Positions 26,227 through 37,707 of a DNA stretch of 64,000 bases are shown in pieces. Position numbers and translations under genes: made by a program. Positions within the stretch are counted from its first letter, which is position 1. Each line of letters begins with the position of its first letter. Source of the DNA: Prostheceraeus crozeri (taxonomy: Eukaryota; Platyhelminthes; Polycladida; Euryleptidae); NCBI GenBank assembly GCA_907163375.1, contig CAJQUW010000514.1:1-64000 (forward strand). The letters run 5' to 3'. Below the pieces are notes generated by a model. It had not been told where the DNA came from and did no database searches. It worked only from the letters and a program-made list of their open reading frames with translations.

Positions 26227-28652
26227 TTATGCTAAGACGTCTCCTGAATGTGGTAGTGTGAGTTTAATTCTTTTGGGTGGTGGTATGTTTGTGTCAGGAT
26301 GTCCATGTGGAAGAGATATGTTATGTTCTAACCAGCACCTCTTATCCTCCCATGCTGAAAGCGCCCGTTTCCTGAAAGTATGAGTTTTGATCTCATGCGA
26401 CTTAGATTTTAAGATTGTCATATTGACAAACGTTATATTTTTATTTCTATAGGCTTCCCTGAAATTTTTATGTTTCATGTTAGAGACCAATGATCTTGAT
26501 ATGCCTTTAGCGCGCTTAATACTATCGTCTCTATCCTTTAATTTCATACTGTACATTTTTGATCGGAGGAGAATCATTTCATCTATTTCCTTCCCTGCTG
26601 TCTCATCCTTAAAGCAGCCAAGTTTTGCCTTATTTTTGATGGAGTAGAGTGGGTGATCAGTAGGATAATTTGATGTATCAAAATATCTTTCTAAAGATTT
26701 TCCTACTTCATTGAAATTTAAATCTTTTTGAGTGGTAATACCTAAGAAGAAACTATCTGTATCACCACCCAACAAACGAACCTCTTTTACGAGAGGACAT
26801 GGTTTTAGTATTTTATAAAAGAGTTGGTACATTTCAAGTACAGCTTGGCCAATATAGATGGGCTTGCACAACTCAACTTCAGATTTTATCATTTTAACAC
26901 CTACAAGGTCCTCATCGATAGTGTCTCTATCGATGAATAGAGGTGATGAGACCAATTTCTTAAATCTTGTAACATCATTGACTAGTTTACAGTTTACACG
27001 TTTTCTAACATCCTCCATCATCTTACCAAATAGACTATTATTCTTATACTTATAAAAATCCTTTTTAAAATTATTTAGGGCTAGTGCACGTTTCTGGCTG
27101 TTGCTATCAATATATGGTTTGAGGAAGGCTTTCTGTCTAAATTTAATAATGCGGTGAACTCATTAAAATCATACCCATTTCTAAATAAAATTTTAAGATG
27201 CTAAAGCGAACTAGATAGTTTTCATTATCATACTGGGTGAGTAAAAGTTTGCGGCAAGGCTTATAGTCGGGTTGACCGCATGATTCTAAATCTTTATGAA
27301 ATTGTTTCATAAAGTCGGAAAACATATCTTTGGTCACTTCACCTGATTCGGGTGCGAGTGGAAAATCTACGGTTTTATGTTTAATATTATTTGGATAGAT
27401 TAGATCTATCTCAAAATAATATCCCCAATCACCTTCATCTGGAATTGCTAGTATGTTAGAAGGGTTGGAGAGATGCTGAATTTCACTATCATCTAACCAG
27501 CTAAACTCAGAGTGAGGGAGTGGTTTGGATAGTGAACTACCATATAAATTATTTTGGTCATAATACTTAAGATGAGTCTGATCATTACCTACTAATTTTG
27601 ATTTTAACCTATGTTTATTTACAAATGTGAGACCACCGCGAATTCCTCGTTCAAATAGATTATACATCTCTGGATCTTGTAAGAGATGAATGAGCACTCA
27701 CCAGTCATTTTAAAAGCAGACTTAAATGACATGGCTGGCAGACTGACAAAGTGGACGGGATCTAACTTATCTTCTTCTAATGCCACTCGTCGAAACTCCT
27801 GAAATACATCAGCCAGCAAAAATACATCTAACTTAAGATAGGCAATCATATATTCGCCAAATGTATGGCAGTCAAATTTTATCCATGCATCTTGTGCATG
27901 ATCATAATCTTCGGTCTTACATTCTGCGCCGCTCAAATCATTTTTAAATTTATCTATGGGTGGAAGAGAAGTCTCGCCGAGTTTACTAATCGCATCAAAA
28001 TATGCATATGGAAAGACTCCTTTCCGTGTGATGACTTCATCGGTTAGATTTGGATATTGTTTCTTAAGATTTTGTGTTAGTGGAAGAGAGTTTAGATTTT
28101 GTACGAGAGAGGCCAGTGATGCAGTCATAAATTGGTAGGAATCTAAAAATTTTATATCAAAATAGACCGTCTTATTTTCTTTAGTTTTATCAACAGGCAC
28201 TTTTGCTGTCATGGCCATAAACTTCTCTCTCGTTTGTGCTATTACATCAAGCTTCCACTCTTTCATTTGACCTAAACCTCCTTTTATTATCATATGGCTG
28301 TCGTAGCCCTTGAAATTATGGAAAATGACGGGTAATGTACGCCGTTTCATCCTAAGTGAAAATTGCATTTTGAACATAGTGCGTTTCTAAATTTACCAGT
28401 GATGTGATCATGGTCTCGCACTTTCTTAATCTTATCATCATCAAATGTTTTCCTACATTTGAGGCAAACGTTGCTGACATATGCTGATAGCAGATTCAAC
28501 TTAATGATAGTATTCGCCAGTCTAAAGACTGCCCAGGGCAAACCGTGTGGAGGTTCTATCATGTCTTGCACCATGGTGGCCCTTATGAGAGCCGTTGGTT
28601 TGTTCTCGTCGTATCTGAAAATAGAAGGAAAAATAGATGAAATTATATTCAA
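26227..28652 (-). pseudogene. Protein-primed DNA polymerase B, copy A
   Basis: Family B polymerase of the protein-primed type. Recognisable in order on the minus strand: RDHDHITGKFRNALCSKCN (zinc-knuckle-like insert typical of Polinton polymerases), LPVIFHNFKGYDSHM (exonuclease region), KYYDQNNLYGSSLSKPLP (palm motif A equivalent) and LLGGDTDSFFLGI (motif C with DTD). It copies the linear genome using a terminal protein primer. The copy is broken, about three breaks, and its 5' portion is replaced by a block shared with the early end of copies B and C. It is clearly less similar to copy B than the late genes are. Confidence 0.85.
28480..28620 (-). repeat. Recurring early-end block, copy A
   Basis: On the minus strand the block reads as GAGAACAAACCAACGG, AAGGGCCACCATGGT, GACATGATAGAACCTCC, ATACTATCATTAAGTTGAAT and CTGCTATCAG. 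The same block occurs at about 39570-39700 on +, and at 2540-2690 and 3030-3130 on -. In three places a common frame is open over about 40 codons (motif PRGLPWAVFRLANTIIKLNL). A candidate intron with donor ATG/GTAAGTT and acceptor TTCTATTTTCAG lies just before it here. It could be a last coding exon of the zinc/coiled-coil gene or promoter DNA of the small MQTPNSQ gene. Confidence 0.5.
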
Positions 28653-28788
28653 GTGATAGAGATGATATTAACTTACCATAAATCAATTCAACCGGTTCGT
28701 TGAACCTTCGATGGTGGTGGCTGAGGTAAGTATTTGGCCGGCAGTTTCCGCTTGCGGTGGCGCAATTCCTTGATGTCACCATCATGTT

Positions 28789-29781
28789 TTATTGAGAGAT
28801 GAAGGCAGCGCATCTCCGCCATCGCCCATCGTAGCACTCGAATGTGGTATCCAAGTCCTCACTCTCAAGGATGACGCTGTCGACGATTCTGCTCTTGATG
28901 ATGGGAATTTGGAGCGTTGTTCGTCTCTCTTCTTTCTTCTGGCTCTCAGTCAGGCTAGTCTTTAGTTGCTCGATTTTTAAATTTGACACCTCTTCCTGAG
29001 CTTTTAGTGATTTTATGTACGTCGCCTGCTCTTGAACTCGTTTTTCGCTGGCAAGCGCCCTTTCGCGGAAAGGTTCTAAGTTAATTACTTGGGTCTTGAG
29101 GGCCCGAATCTCGGCTACCTGATCCTTCAGGTGGAAATTGTCATCCCTAAGGGCCGAACATTCGTTTTTGTAACGAGTGAGCTCATCTTTTAATTTCGTG
29201 AGTGCATATTCCTGGCTCACTTTTGCGATCTGCTCATCCTTATTCCAGCTGTTCATCTGCTGGTTAATCCCCTTCTTTACTGGGGAAGGTGTGATCACTT
29301 TCTATTTCGGGGAAGACTGATTTGTCGGTTTTCCTATCTCTTCCGCGTTTTTAGTGATGACTACCTCCTCAGAATCGGAGTCATCTGAGCTGTCCAAATC
29401 GCTTAGTGGGCCCTTCTCTTCTGCTGTCGATGAGGTAGTGACCGAAGCAGCAGGTTCCAAAATGGTTGCAATAGCCTCTTGTAGTGCTGCGTCTAGATAG
29501 ACTGTTGCTTCGTTGAAGAAGGGTGCGATCACTTTGACGATGTCTGATGTCGTATAACTGTTAGCCTTTTTGACCGGACATTCGGCGTGGGCGATGTAAA
29601 ATGCCTCATGCTCCTTGCCTTTTAAAAATTTCAGGCAATGTGTACAGCCGGAAATAACGGCTCTTTCCTCGTGAAAGTCAGGAGTATTCTTATACTTGTT
29701 AATGTAGCGTTTAAATTCGCCGCCTCTCTTTATTTCTCCGCAAGAGCACTTTTTAAATAAAAATTTTGAGTTGCCTCCCAT
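28789..29781 (-). pseudogene. Zinc-binding, coiled-coil early-end gene, copy A
   Basis: The start at 29781 (MGGNSKFLFKKCSCGE) fits the counterpart in copy B (38288) and lies just after a candidate splice acceptor. The N-terminal part has KKCSCGE, GCTHCLKF and HAECP, a Cys/His pattern that could bind zinc. An acidic Ser/Asp/Glu tract follows, then a long coiled coil (heptad-rich segment with LTRYKNECSALRDDNFHLKD). Only about a third of positions match copy B, although the domain order is the same. I recognise no family; a replication scaffold, terminal-protein partner or nuclear factor are possible. The copy is broken, about two breaks. A minus-strand TATA and leader intron precede it. Confidence 0.55.
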
Positions 29782-29797
29782 TTTGTAACTTATGTAT

Positions 29798-30443
29798 CTG
29801 TAAAGGAAGGATGAAATAGAATTACTAACAGGCGACATTGGCAGTCATTCTTATAATCATACAGCTAAATTGTGAGATTGGTGGAAAGTGTCGAACCTTT
29901 GAATCCGTTACAGGCATTACTCAGAGGGGATCTTATCCCAACTCCAAGGCCTCGGCCCACAAATCCAACCTCCCGCGGACAGAGCGTGCGTCATATCACT
30001 GTGTTGGTATCCGGACCCTGATTTTGACATGAAAACCAGTGGATTCATTGCAAAGGTTGCAAATTCCAAGCCGAAGCTCGCCTCCCACAACTTTATAAAT
30101 GTCTTACTTGAATTCAGCAGGGTCGAAAACCCCAGAAAACCTCCAAAACTAGTGAATTTAAATTTTTCAACTTTTTAGCAATACTTATGAAATTTTATAA
30201 GTAGTTTATCACTTAGGGCAGGTCAATAGCGACCGAACCTTTTTTGAATCAAGTCAAACGGACTTGTAGAAGCAAAGTTACAAGCCTTTAAAGTTTTGTA
30301 GTCTTTTATGGCCTGGAGACGAAGGCCATCTCCTGGCTAACCTCTAAGTCTGACGCCTTAGCTGATATCAGCAATGAAATTTTCTTGGACCCCGGAATTT
30401 GCAATGTCCGAAGCTATCATCGGAGCTCAGAGAGACGACCTAC
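29798..30443 (-). other. Candidate 5'-leader intron of the zinc/coiled-coil gene (copy A)
   Basis: On the minus strand, donor CTCAAAG/GTAGGTCGTC and acceptor TCCTTTACAG enclose about 646 bp, leaving a 16-base exon piece before the ATG at 29781. Copy B has an equivalent arrangement (37708-38268), with GACGAG/GTAAGC. Both donors are followed by a short CGTC...CTCTGAGCTC stretch, as is the one in copy C. No transcript data can be seen here. Confidence 0.5.
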
Positions 30444-30490
30444 CTTTGAGAATCTCTCGTCTTAATGACAAGTCTTTGTCAGTTCCCAGC

Positions 30491-30497
30491 TTATATA
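30491..30497 (-). promoter_or_regulatory. TATA box of the zinc/coiled-coil gene (copy A)
   Basis: On the minus strand, CACACTATATAAGCTGGGA lies about 48 bases before the candidate splice donor. The same string is present in copy C (5385-5391). A CRE-like TGACGTAA stands about 20 bases upstream of it (near 30518). It places a leftward promoter at the inner edge of the right TIR. Confidence 0.6.
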
Positions 30498-30499
30498 GT

Positions 30500-32369
30500 G
30501 TGTGGCGATCAGCTGATGACGTAATATCCATCATCCAAAAACTTAAAACGCTTCTATCGCCGATTCTAGAGGTCCGATTGAGCTGAAAATACACCATTTC
30601 CATGTAGAATTGGACGCTGAATCCGAATCTGGCCTCCGTTTTTCCATCCGATGCTTCGTTTTGGCGCCACAACCCACAGTCATCGCAAAAATTCTAACTC
30701 TGTCGTGTTTTCGAAAAATGTTGAAAATTTTTTCTCTCCGATTGACTTGAAACTCACCATGTTGATAGAGAATTTCATGCTGATTCCAAATCTGAAATCC
30801 GTTTTCCAATCCGATGCTTCGTTTTGAAGCTACAGCCCAAAACGTCCAAAATTCTAACTCTGTCGTTTTTTCGAAAAATGTTGAAAATTTTTTCTCTCCG
30901 ATTGACTTGAAACTCACCATGTTGATAGAGAATTTCATGCTGATTCCAAATCTGAAATCCGTTTTCCAATCCGATGCTTCGTTTTGAAGCTACAGCCCAA
31001 AACGTCCAAAATTCTAACTCTGTCGTTTTTCGCCAATGTTCCAAAATCTTAAATGGCGTCTCACATCTAAACGAAGACAGATATGAACAAGCCGATTCTT
31101 TCAGTGAATTTGTCTCACTCTTAGCTTTCAAACGAGCTATTGCACGACAAAATCCGTCCACTAGAAGCAAAGTTGGAAGGTCGGTGCCGGGGGGGGGGAC
31201 GTCAGCGAAAATTTTTCTCCGATTGCTTTCAAATTCACCATACATATGCAGAATTTCACGCTGAATCCGAATCTGGCCTCCGTTTTCCCATCCGATGCTT
31301 CGTTTTGACGCAACAGCCCAAAACGTCCCAAATTTTAACTCTGTCGTTTTTTCGAAAAATGTTGAAAATTTTTTCTCTCCGATTGACTTGAAACTCACCA
31401 TGTTGATAGAGAATTTCATGCTGATTCCAAATCTGAAATCCGTTTTCCCATCCGATGCTTCGTTTTGACGCTACAGCCCAAAACGTCCCAAATTCTAACT
31501 CTGTCGTTTTTCGCCAATGTCCCAAAATCTTAAATGGCGTCTCACATCTAAACGAAGGCAGATATGAACAAGCCGTTTCATTCAGTGAATTTGTCTCACT
31601 CTTAGCTTTCAAACGAGCTATGGCACGACAAAATCCGTCCACTAGAAGCAAAGTTGGAAGGTCAGTGCCGAGGGGGGGGGACGTCAGCGAAAATTTTTTC
31701 TCTCCGATTGCTTTCAAATTCACCATACAGATGCAGAATTTCACGCTGATTCCAAATCTGAAATCCGTTTTCCCATCCGATGCTTCGTTTTGGCGCTACA
31801 GCCCAAAACGTCCAACATTTTAACTCAGTCAAAATGTTGAAGAAACATTTTTTCTCGCCGATTGCTTTTAAATTCACCATACCGATGCAGAATTTTACGC
31901 TGATTCCAAATCTGAAATCCGTTTCACCATTTCACCACGACAACCTAGACGGTCGCCCACGTCAACCCACCCGAGGCCAACTCACCCGAGTCTCACACTT
32001 TGTCGTTTGTGAAGGGGGGGGGGACGTCAGCGAAAATTTTTCTCCGATTGCTTTCAAATTCACCATACAGATGCAGAATCTCACGCTGAATCCAAATCTG
32101 GCCTCCGTTTTCACATCCGAGCACTGCTTCCACTCGAAACATCCCATTTTCAACACAACATTCATCAGATTTCACGAAAATCATCACACACTATAGCCTC
32201 AAGACAAAACCTGGCGGTCGCCCAAGTCCACCACGACACTCTGTCGTTTATCGAAGGGAGGGAGGGACGTCAGCGAACCTGGACCAACCTGGCCGGCACA
32301 CCACGACAGACCTCTGTCGTTCCAGAGGGGGGGGCGCGCCGGTCGGGTGTTCGCCGTTTACTTACTACT
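30500..32369. repeat. Right TIR and repeat modules of copy A
   Basis: The region is a series of imperfect modules (about 30580-30740, 30740-30900, 30900-31200, 31200-31440, 31440-31690 and 31690-31940). Each carries TTTTTTCTC(T/G)CCGATTG, CCGATGCTTCGTTTTG and AAAACGTCC(C/A)AAATT; some end in a G-run plus GACGTCAGCG. 31930-32290 matches the left end of the copy in reverse complement. The outermost bases are TTTACTTACTACT (to 32369). Frames open across several modules are shadows of the repeats. Confidence 0.75.
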
Positions 32370-35300
32370 TTCATGCCTGCATTTATATCCAACTAAATTA
32401 TGAGCAATTCTATGAAACGAATTTCACCAGAAAAGCAAGTATTTCTAAATATGTCTATTTCCCTAGGGAAATTAATAGAAATCTAATAATGTCAAACTGT
32501 ACATAGGGGGTATGTTAAAAATATCTTTTCAACTATCTAGGTCACTATAGCCACTTGTGTCCAGAGATTAAATTATATTGGCATTCCATGGCTTTTTGAA
32601 TATTCGTTGACAATTTAAAATTGCAAAAGATCAGCAGATGAAATCAAGAAAATTAGTTTGTAGAAACCGCATGTCTCGAATAAGGGATGAACCATGGGAT
32701 ATTATCGAATATACTTTAATTTTTTTTAATTAGCTACATGGAGCTGTGATAACTTCACACTTGAATATTTCGAATGCTACTGTTTTCAGTAATTCGAAAT
32801 AAATATATTCGAATAATATTGGAATGCTACTAAAGGCATTCAGTAAGTTAAAAAGTTTCGTAAATTCTTCAAATTACCTGTGCTTGAATGTTGATTAACA
32901 AAAAGGCTCAATTTTCCCGCAACTCTTTTTGCATCAAAATTCTTAACAAATCAGTCAATCTCATGGGAAACTTACAGTTACGGAAATTATTGAAAACTGT
33001 CTTCTTACGACGAAGTCTCAAACTGACAATTGTCAAAATATTTTTTACAGAAATGTACGATAAAGCTGACAAAGCTTTGAACCTCACAGTTTTTGGTTGC
33101 ACTTCAGATCATTCAATTCAGCACGAAAAAGAGTTTGGACAATATTCGAGGGAATGCTTGGAGCACAACAAGGACGTCAATTGTCTGCAGAGTCCTTCAT
33201 AATGATTGAGTATTTATATTGCTACCATAAAAAAAAGCCAAGACGATTGACAACGAATAGATGAACAAAATAATTGTAGCGTGCGTCCTATACAGATAAT
33301 AGAGATATCATAAAGTCAGTTTCGCAGCGTGAAAACATTGAACAAGTTTGTCTTGAATTCCAGTAGGTATGACGATCAAACAACATAATGGGGCAGTAAA
33401 TTCCAATCGACATATGACTCACTGGCAGAAAGATGTTCACGAGATTGAACCCTCAAAAATTTTGAAAAGGTTTCAAGTCACAACCGCAAGACCGCAAGTT
33501 GAAGAAAGTACCAGAATCACAGAAAGTCTGTGAACAACGTGTTTCACATAGATATCAAGTCGAAGACTTTGAGGGGTTGGAATTCTAAGGAGATTTTCAA
33601 TGACGCAAGTCGGACAATTTGACGCAGAAAACCATTTTTGCCATTTGCATTCGTCACTTCAGATACGTGACGTGACGCAAGTCGGTCTTTATGACGCAAA
33701 TGGTATATTAGACGCAAGAAGTATATTTGACTCAAGCTGAAGTAAATGAAAGTTGAAGTCAGATTTTTTGACGCAGTTCGTATATTTGACTCAAAATCAT
33801 GAAATAAATTCTGAAAACTTCCTGACGCGTACGGACAATTTGACGCATTTGGTATATTTGACTCAAAAACGATCGATAATGCAATGCGGTATATTAATAT
33901 CTAAATATACGGTTAGAAGTCCTCTCAACAATTTTATGCATCGAATAAAGCGTTTATCTCAAAAGAACAAGCTAACATGGAATCAAATAGGCCTATTTTA
34001 AATGATGCCCAATATTAACAATCTTATACAGCGGTTCATGGTAAATTTTACACAACAGAAATAAGGCGATCATGCTTTCTTCTAATTCAATGTTATCCGC
34101 TGTTAGAATTATTTGTCAGGATAATTTGCTCAAAGTTTCAATGATCATCACATTATAAATAAGCTAATCGCACGAGGGATCGTGAAGTAGGCATGTCATT
34201 CCTTGAAAATGCATGAAACTGAAGGAAGGAATTGAAACTGAGAGAATTGTTTAGGTCTAATTTTTGGAGTGTGAATTTAGCAAGGATGTGGAGGGAGCAC
34301 ACTATGGAAGCTACAATATCCGAAAGTTAGAGCAAAAATTAGAGGAAAAACTTGGCAACAAATAATAAACATAGATAGGACAAAGAACAAGAATAGAAGG
34401 ATATCAGCAGATGTCACTTTCCTTTCAGGTTATAGTTTTCAATGATTTTTGTTATTTTCTTGATATTGCTATTTATGAATTGAAGCCAATAGTAGGCTAC
34501 CAAAATTCACTCTAAGCATTCGATAGGTCTCTGAGGTTCTTTAAGATATTTTTATACCTAATGCTGGGATTAGAAAATGAAAAAATCTAAAAAAACAAGA
34601 AATCGCAGTGGGCAGCAATGGTGAATACACATGCAGCTATACGATAATTAGACTTCTGAAATATCTTTCACATGCATATGCAGATATCATCATTACGAGA
34701 AAACATTGCTGTCTACTTTCGTCTACATTGTACCATAGAAAAGTTACGCACAATGATGATGCTGAAGCGCTACAGCATTATCATTGTCGCCTTCTTTAAA
34801 TCGCACCTCTCCGAGCAAACGGATCCGATCAGCATAGTTTCGCCGGATATCAACGGATCTTCACGGTTGAACGGACGCATACCATCATTTCTGCGTCAGG
34901 AGCCGTTTGGATATCCAGTCTATCTCCGCGGATAACAAATTTTTATCCGAAGGAGATCCGCATCTTATAAGCGGCGGATATGCTTGACATCCAACATATA
35001 TCTGGGTCGTTGTTTTTTGACGGATATCCGTGCTATCGGCTGTGAATTCTGGTTATCCGCCTGGCATCCCTTAGCTAACTATGGATATGTAACAGTCGCG
35101 ACTTCGATGTCAGTTTGCTCTCCCTACGCTGTCATCTAGTATTTGATTTCGATATTTGTTGGTTATACATTCGATGCGTGAAGCTATCCGCCAATGATGG
35201 ACAATCCAAAAACCAACTAATCCTCAGGTCGAACAGATAATTGCAATCTATGCAATCCGGGGATGCACTGGCTTCTGGCACAATTTTCGGCTGAAAACCG

Positions 35301-36993
35301 AATAACGATTCTCATCTTACCTACTTACACGTACACACAACTAAAAACATTCATGCAATTCATGCAATAACAGAAAAAGCTGACAAAAATAACAGAGATG
35401 CCGACAAGCTTCAAGCAACGTAATTTTTAATCCAGTGGATACAGCAGCGCATCCATAACGATTCAAAACTACCGAATTTAAGGTATAGGCTACATGAAAA
35501 ATTACTCAAAATATTTGTATTTTTCAGCATTAGAAGGCTTCCCAAATCTGAATGTGGTTAGCCTCACAGACAGGTTTGCATGCATAGAAAACGACCTGCA
35601 TATAAAAAAATTATGGCTCTAGACAGTATTTTTAACTGAAGAGCCGGAAACATAGAAAAATTGCTTCCAAAAACTGCAATCTTCGTCCTATTGCATTATA
35701 ATGTTTTATCTTTGATCGTGTCTGACAATATAGGGAACCAGATAGAACTCGGCAGACGCGCAGCTTCGTGGTAGGCTACTGTGAAAGTCTCATTTTAGGC
35801 ATCGTTCCTTGCAGGATCTCGTTTTGGCTGTTTGACTATTTCTGTGCAACTAGTGATCTTTGAACTCATGCGATCAGGCCATAGAAATGGACTAGGCCTA
35901 TTCGTGTATTCGACCGCTCTGTGTCACTCGAAAGGAAGTAATACTAAAATCGATGACACATCACCGGGCTCCTCTTCTATAACAAAATTGTCAACTGGAA
36001 GATGAAGCAAAACAAAACATCCTTATAACGTTATGTTTCTGGCAACTTCTGCAAAAGATTTTGACCAATTATTGTAATGGTAGAGTTCTTTTACCCACTG
36101 CGTAAATAACTATGTTTCTCTCTCCTGACGCTCGATCTATACTGACTTTTTGTTGATTGTTAGCTTTTTTGCCCCTAAAGAAGCGTGAATACGTCGGTCC
36201 TGTAAGCCTACATAGTTTTTATTACAATTTTATAGCCAATAAATTCTTAAAGAAGACACCTCAACGTACTTTTGGTTCATCATGAAGAATCGTCTGTTAG
36301 CTACAATCGTATTCATAATGCAGTGTGAATTCCAAAAACAATAATTAGTATTATAGTATATATAGCAGTTTTATTTAGTATACATATTAGCATATTATAT
36401 ATTAATATATTATATATTAGTAGTTATAGATACTAGTTTATCATCATCCTCTCTCCCTTAGGAGGAACCCCTCTCTCTTCAGCGTCCACAAAAGTTTGTC
36501 TTTAGCCATGCGGCTCCATGTGCGTCCCGTGGGGGGGGGGGACATTTCATTTACGAAAGGATCATCTCAGCTGATGTGCAAAGTCGTTCAACGTCAAAAT
36601 TTGAAATATTGCAAATATTTGCTCTTGTTTATGTATCAAAAAATTGTAAATAATTATGCAATTTGTCCGTGCTATAGAGGGTTATTTAGCACGCTGTTTC
36701 CATTTATATCGGTTATTTGACCTGAAAATGCCTCCTTATGTGATATTTTGGGGTTCGGTGTATTTTAGTAATTTTCATTTTGGCCCTCGGTGTGTTTTAA
36801 GTAATAGCCCAGACAGTAAATAAAGCTCTCATCAGAACATGCAATGGTGTGGACAATAGAAATGACGTCATAGTGTACAAATACCAGAAGGACAGCCCTA
36901 GAAGAAATAGCAAAACATAGTCTTCATAGCAAGTAGTAAGACAGAAAGCAAACTATTTACAAGGAAAAAGTAATAAAGGAAAAATAATAAAGC
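32370..36993. other. Host DNA between copies A and B, no gene seen
   Basis: No open frame above 104 codons and no recognisable domain. Notable contents are a cluster of TGACGCA and TGACTCA words (33601-33865), a region rich in CGGATATCCG-like words (about 34815-35070), a TATATTA-rich tract (36350-36440) and a G-run at 36531-36541. There is nothing I would call a gene, RNA gene or bounded transposon. Confidence 0.55.
33601..33865. repeat. Degenerate repeats with clustered TGACGCA/TGACTCA words
   Basis: TGACGCA occurs at 33601, 33620, 33673, 33692, 33769 and 33841; TGACTCA occurs at 33728, 33787 and 33859. Surrounding words such as AAGTCGGACAATT and GGTATATTTGACTCAAA also recur, so this is a decayed short tandem repeat rather than chance. 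TGACTCA is the AP-1 core, but a regulatory role is speculation. Confidence 0.6.
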
Positions 36994-36999
36994 GAGAAA
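36994..36999. repeat. Target-site duplication, left (copy B)
   Basis: GAGAAA directly precedes the element's first bases AGTAGTAAG. The same six bases follow the right terminus at 63929-63934. Six base pairs is the duplication length of Polintons. Confidence 0.9.
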
Positions 37000-37365
37000 A
37001 GTAGTAAGTAAAACTCCACCACTGGACCGCGCAAGATGGCCGCCGTCGTTGACGTCCCCCCTCCATTCAGCCGAGTCGCTCGTGGTGAGCCGCCGTGTTG
37101 CTCCGAGTCTGACGTCCCTCCCTCTGACCCGCCGACGTAGCGAGCGGTGGTTTGTGATGCGCTCTCCAGGTTGGCGTGGTGTGCCGGCCAGGTTGGCGTG
37201 GTGTGCCGGCCAGGTTGGGAGTGTGGAATGTCGGAGCTCACCTGAAAAAATCCTAAGTGTCAGAGTGACTTTGTATGGACAAAATTTTGAAAATTTTCCA
37301 AAGTGTGGCATTTCGACCTGGGACCCTGACCAAAGTTTGTTTCATCAAATTTCTCCGAACGGTGG
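37000..37365. repeat. TIR of copy B, left
   Basis: It matches 63533-63928 in reverse complement nearly throughout: GCGCAAGATGGCCGCCGTCG, GAGCCGCCGTGTTGCTCCGA, GAGCGGTGGTTTGTGATGCG, GAATGTCGGAGCTCACCTG and GGCATTTCGACCTGGGACCC. Lengths differ because short units are duplicated: a 22-bp GGTTGGCGTGGTGTGCCGGCCA unit here, and a unit of about 70 bp in the right TIR. C-runs followed by the GACGT core recur. Confidence 0.85.
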
Positions 37366-37658
37366 GGGGAGGCTCAGTGAAAAGTGCTGAAAAAGTTTTG
37401 GTAAGGGTCCCAGATTGAAATTCGGAAGTTTTAAATTTTTCAAAATTTTCACCACACTGGAGCTCCCACACTTAGGAATTTTTTCACTTGTGGCATGTTA
37501 CATGGACATGTGCTGACCCACCAACTTCCCGTGGCCATATGAGAATGGTTAAGGTGTCATATGATAGAGAATGATGAGACAAATCGTTTGCAACAAACCG
37601 CATGTCGCTACGATGAATACTTTCGGAGATAGAGCCATTTTAAGTTTTCTTCCGAGAA
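37366..37658. other. TIR-proximal spacer of copy B
   Basis: A second, degenerate copy of the TIR-type sequence (GGTAAGGGTCCCAGATTGAAATTC and AAATTTTTCAAAATTTTC) is followed by unique sequence up to the promoter of the zinc/coiled-coil gene. Short open frames here are not supported as genes. Confidence 0.45.
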
Positions 37659-37666
37659 TATATAAA
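37659..37666 (+). promoter_or_regulatory. TATA box of the zinc/coiled-coil gene (copy B)
   Basis: TATATAAA lies about 40 bases before a splice-donor-like GACGAG/GTAAGC, matching the layout of copies A and C. It drives transcription away from the TIR. Confidence 0.6.
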
Positions 37667-37707
37667 CCCCCGGCAACGTAAGTCTGATCACTTCATCGAA
37701 AGACGAG

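Larger units (their letters stand above)
13370..32369 (+). mobile_element. Polinton/Maverick copy A
   Basis: This copy is about 19 kb with the full Polinton hallmark set: integrase with chromodomain, FtsK/HerA-type packaging ATPase, adenain-like protease, capsid candidate and protein-primed polymerase B. The right terminus is clear: TTTACTTACTACT ends at 32369 and is followed by TTCATG. The left terminus is not clear; inverted-repeat similarity to the right end fades at about 13370 without the expected AGTAGTAAG start. Several genes are broken (gene 1, integrase, one PC4-like gene, one structural gene, polymerase, zinc/coiled-coil gene), roughly eight to ten breaks in all, while most late genes look whole. 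Late proteins are about 97-98% identical to copy B, so the two separated fairly recently. Confidence 0.9.
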
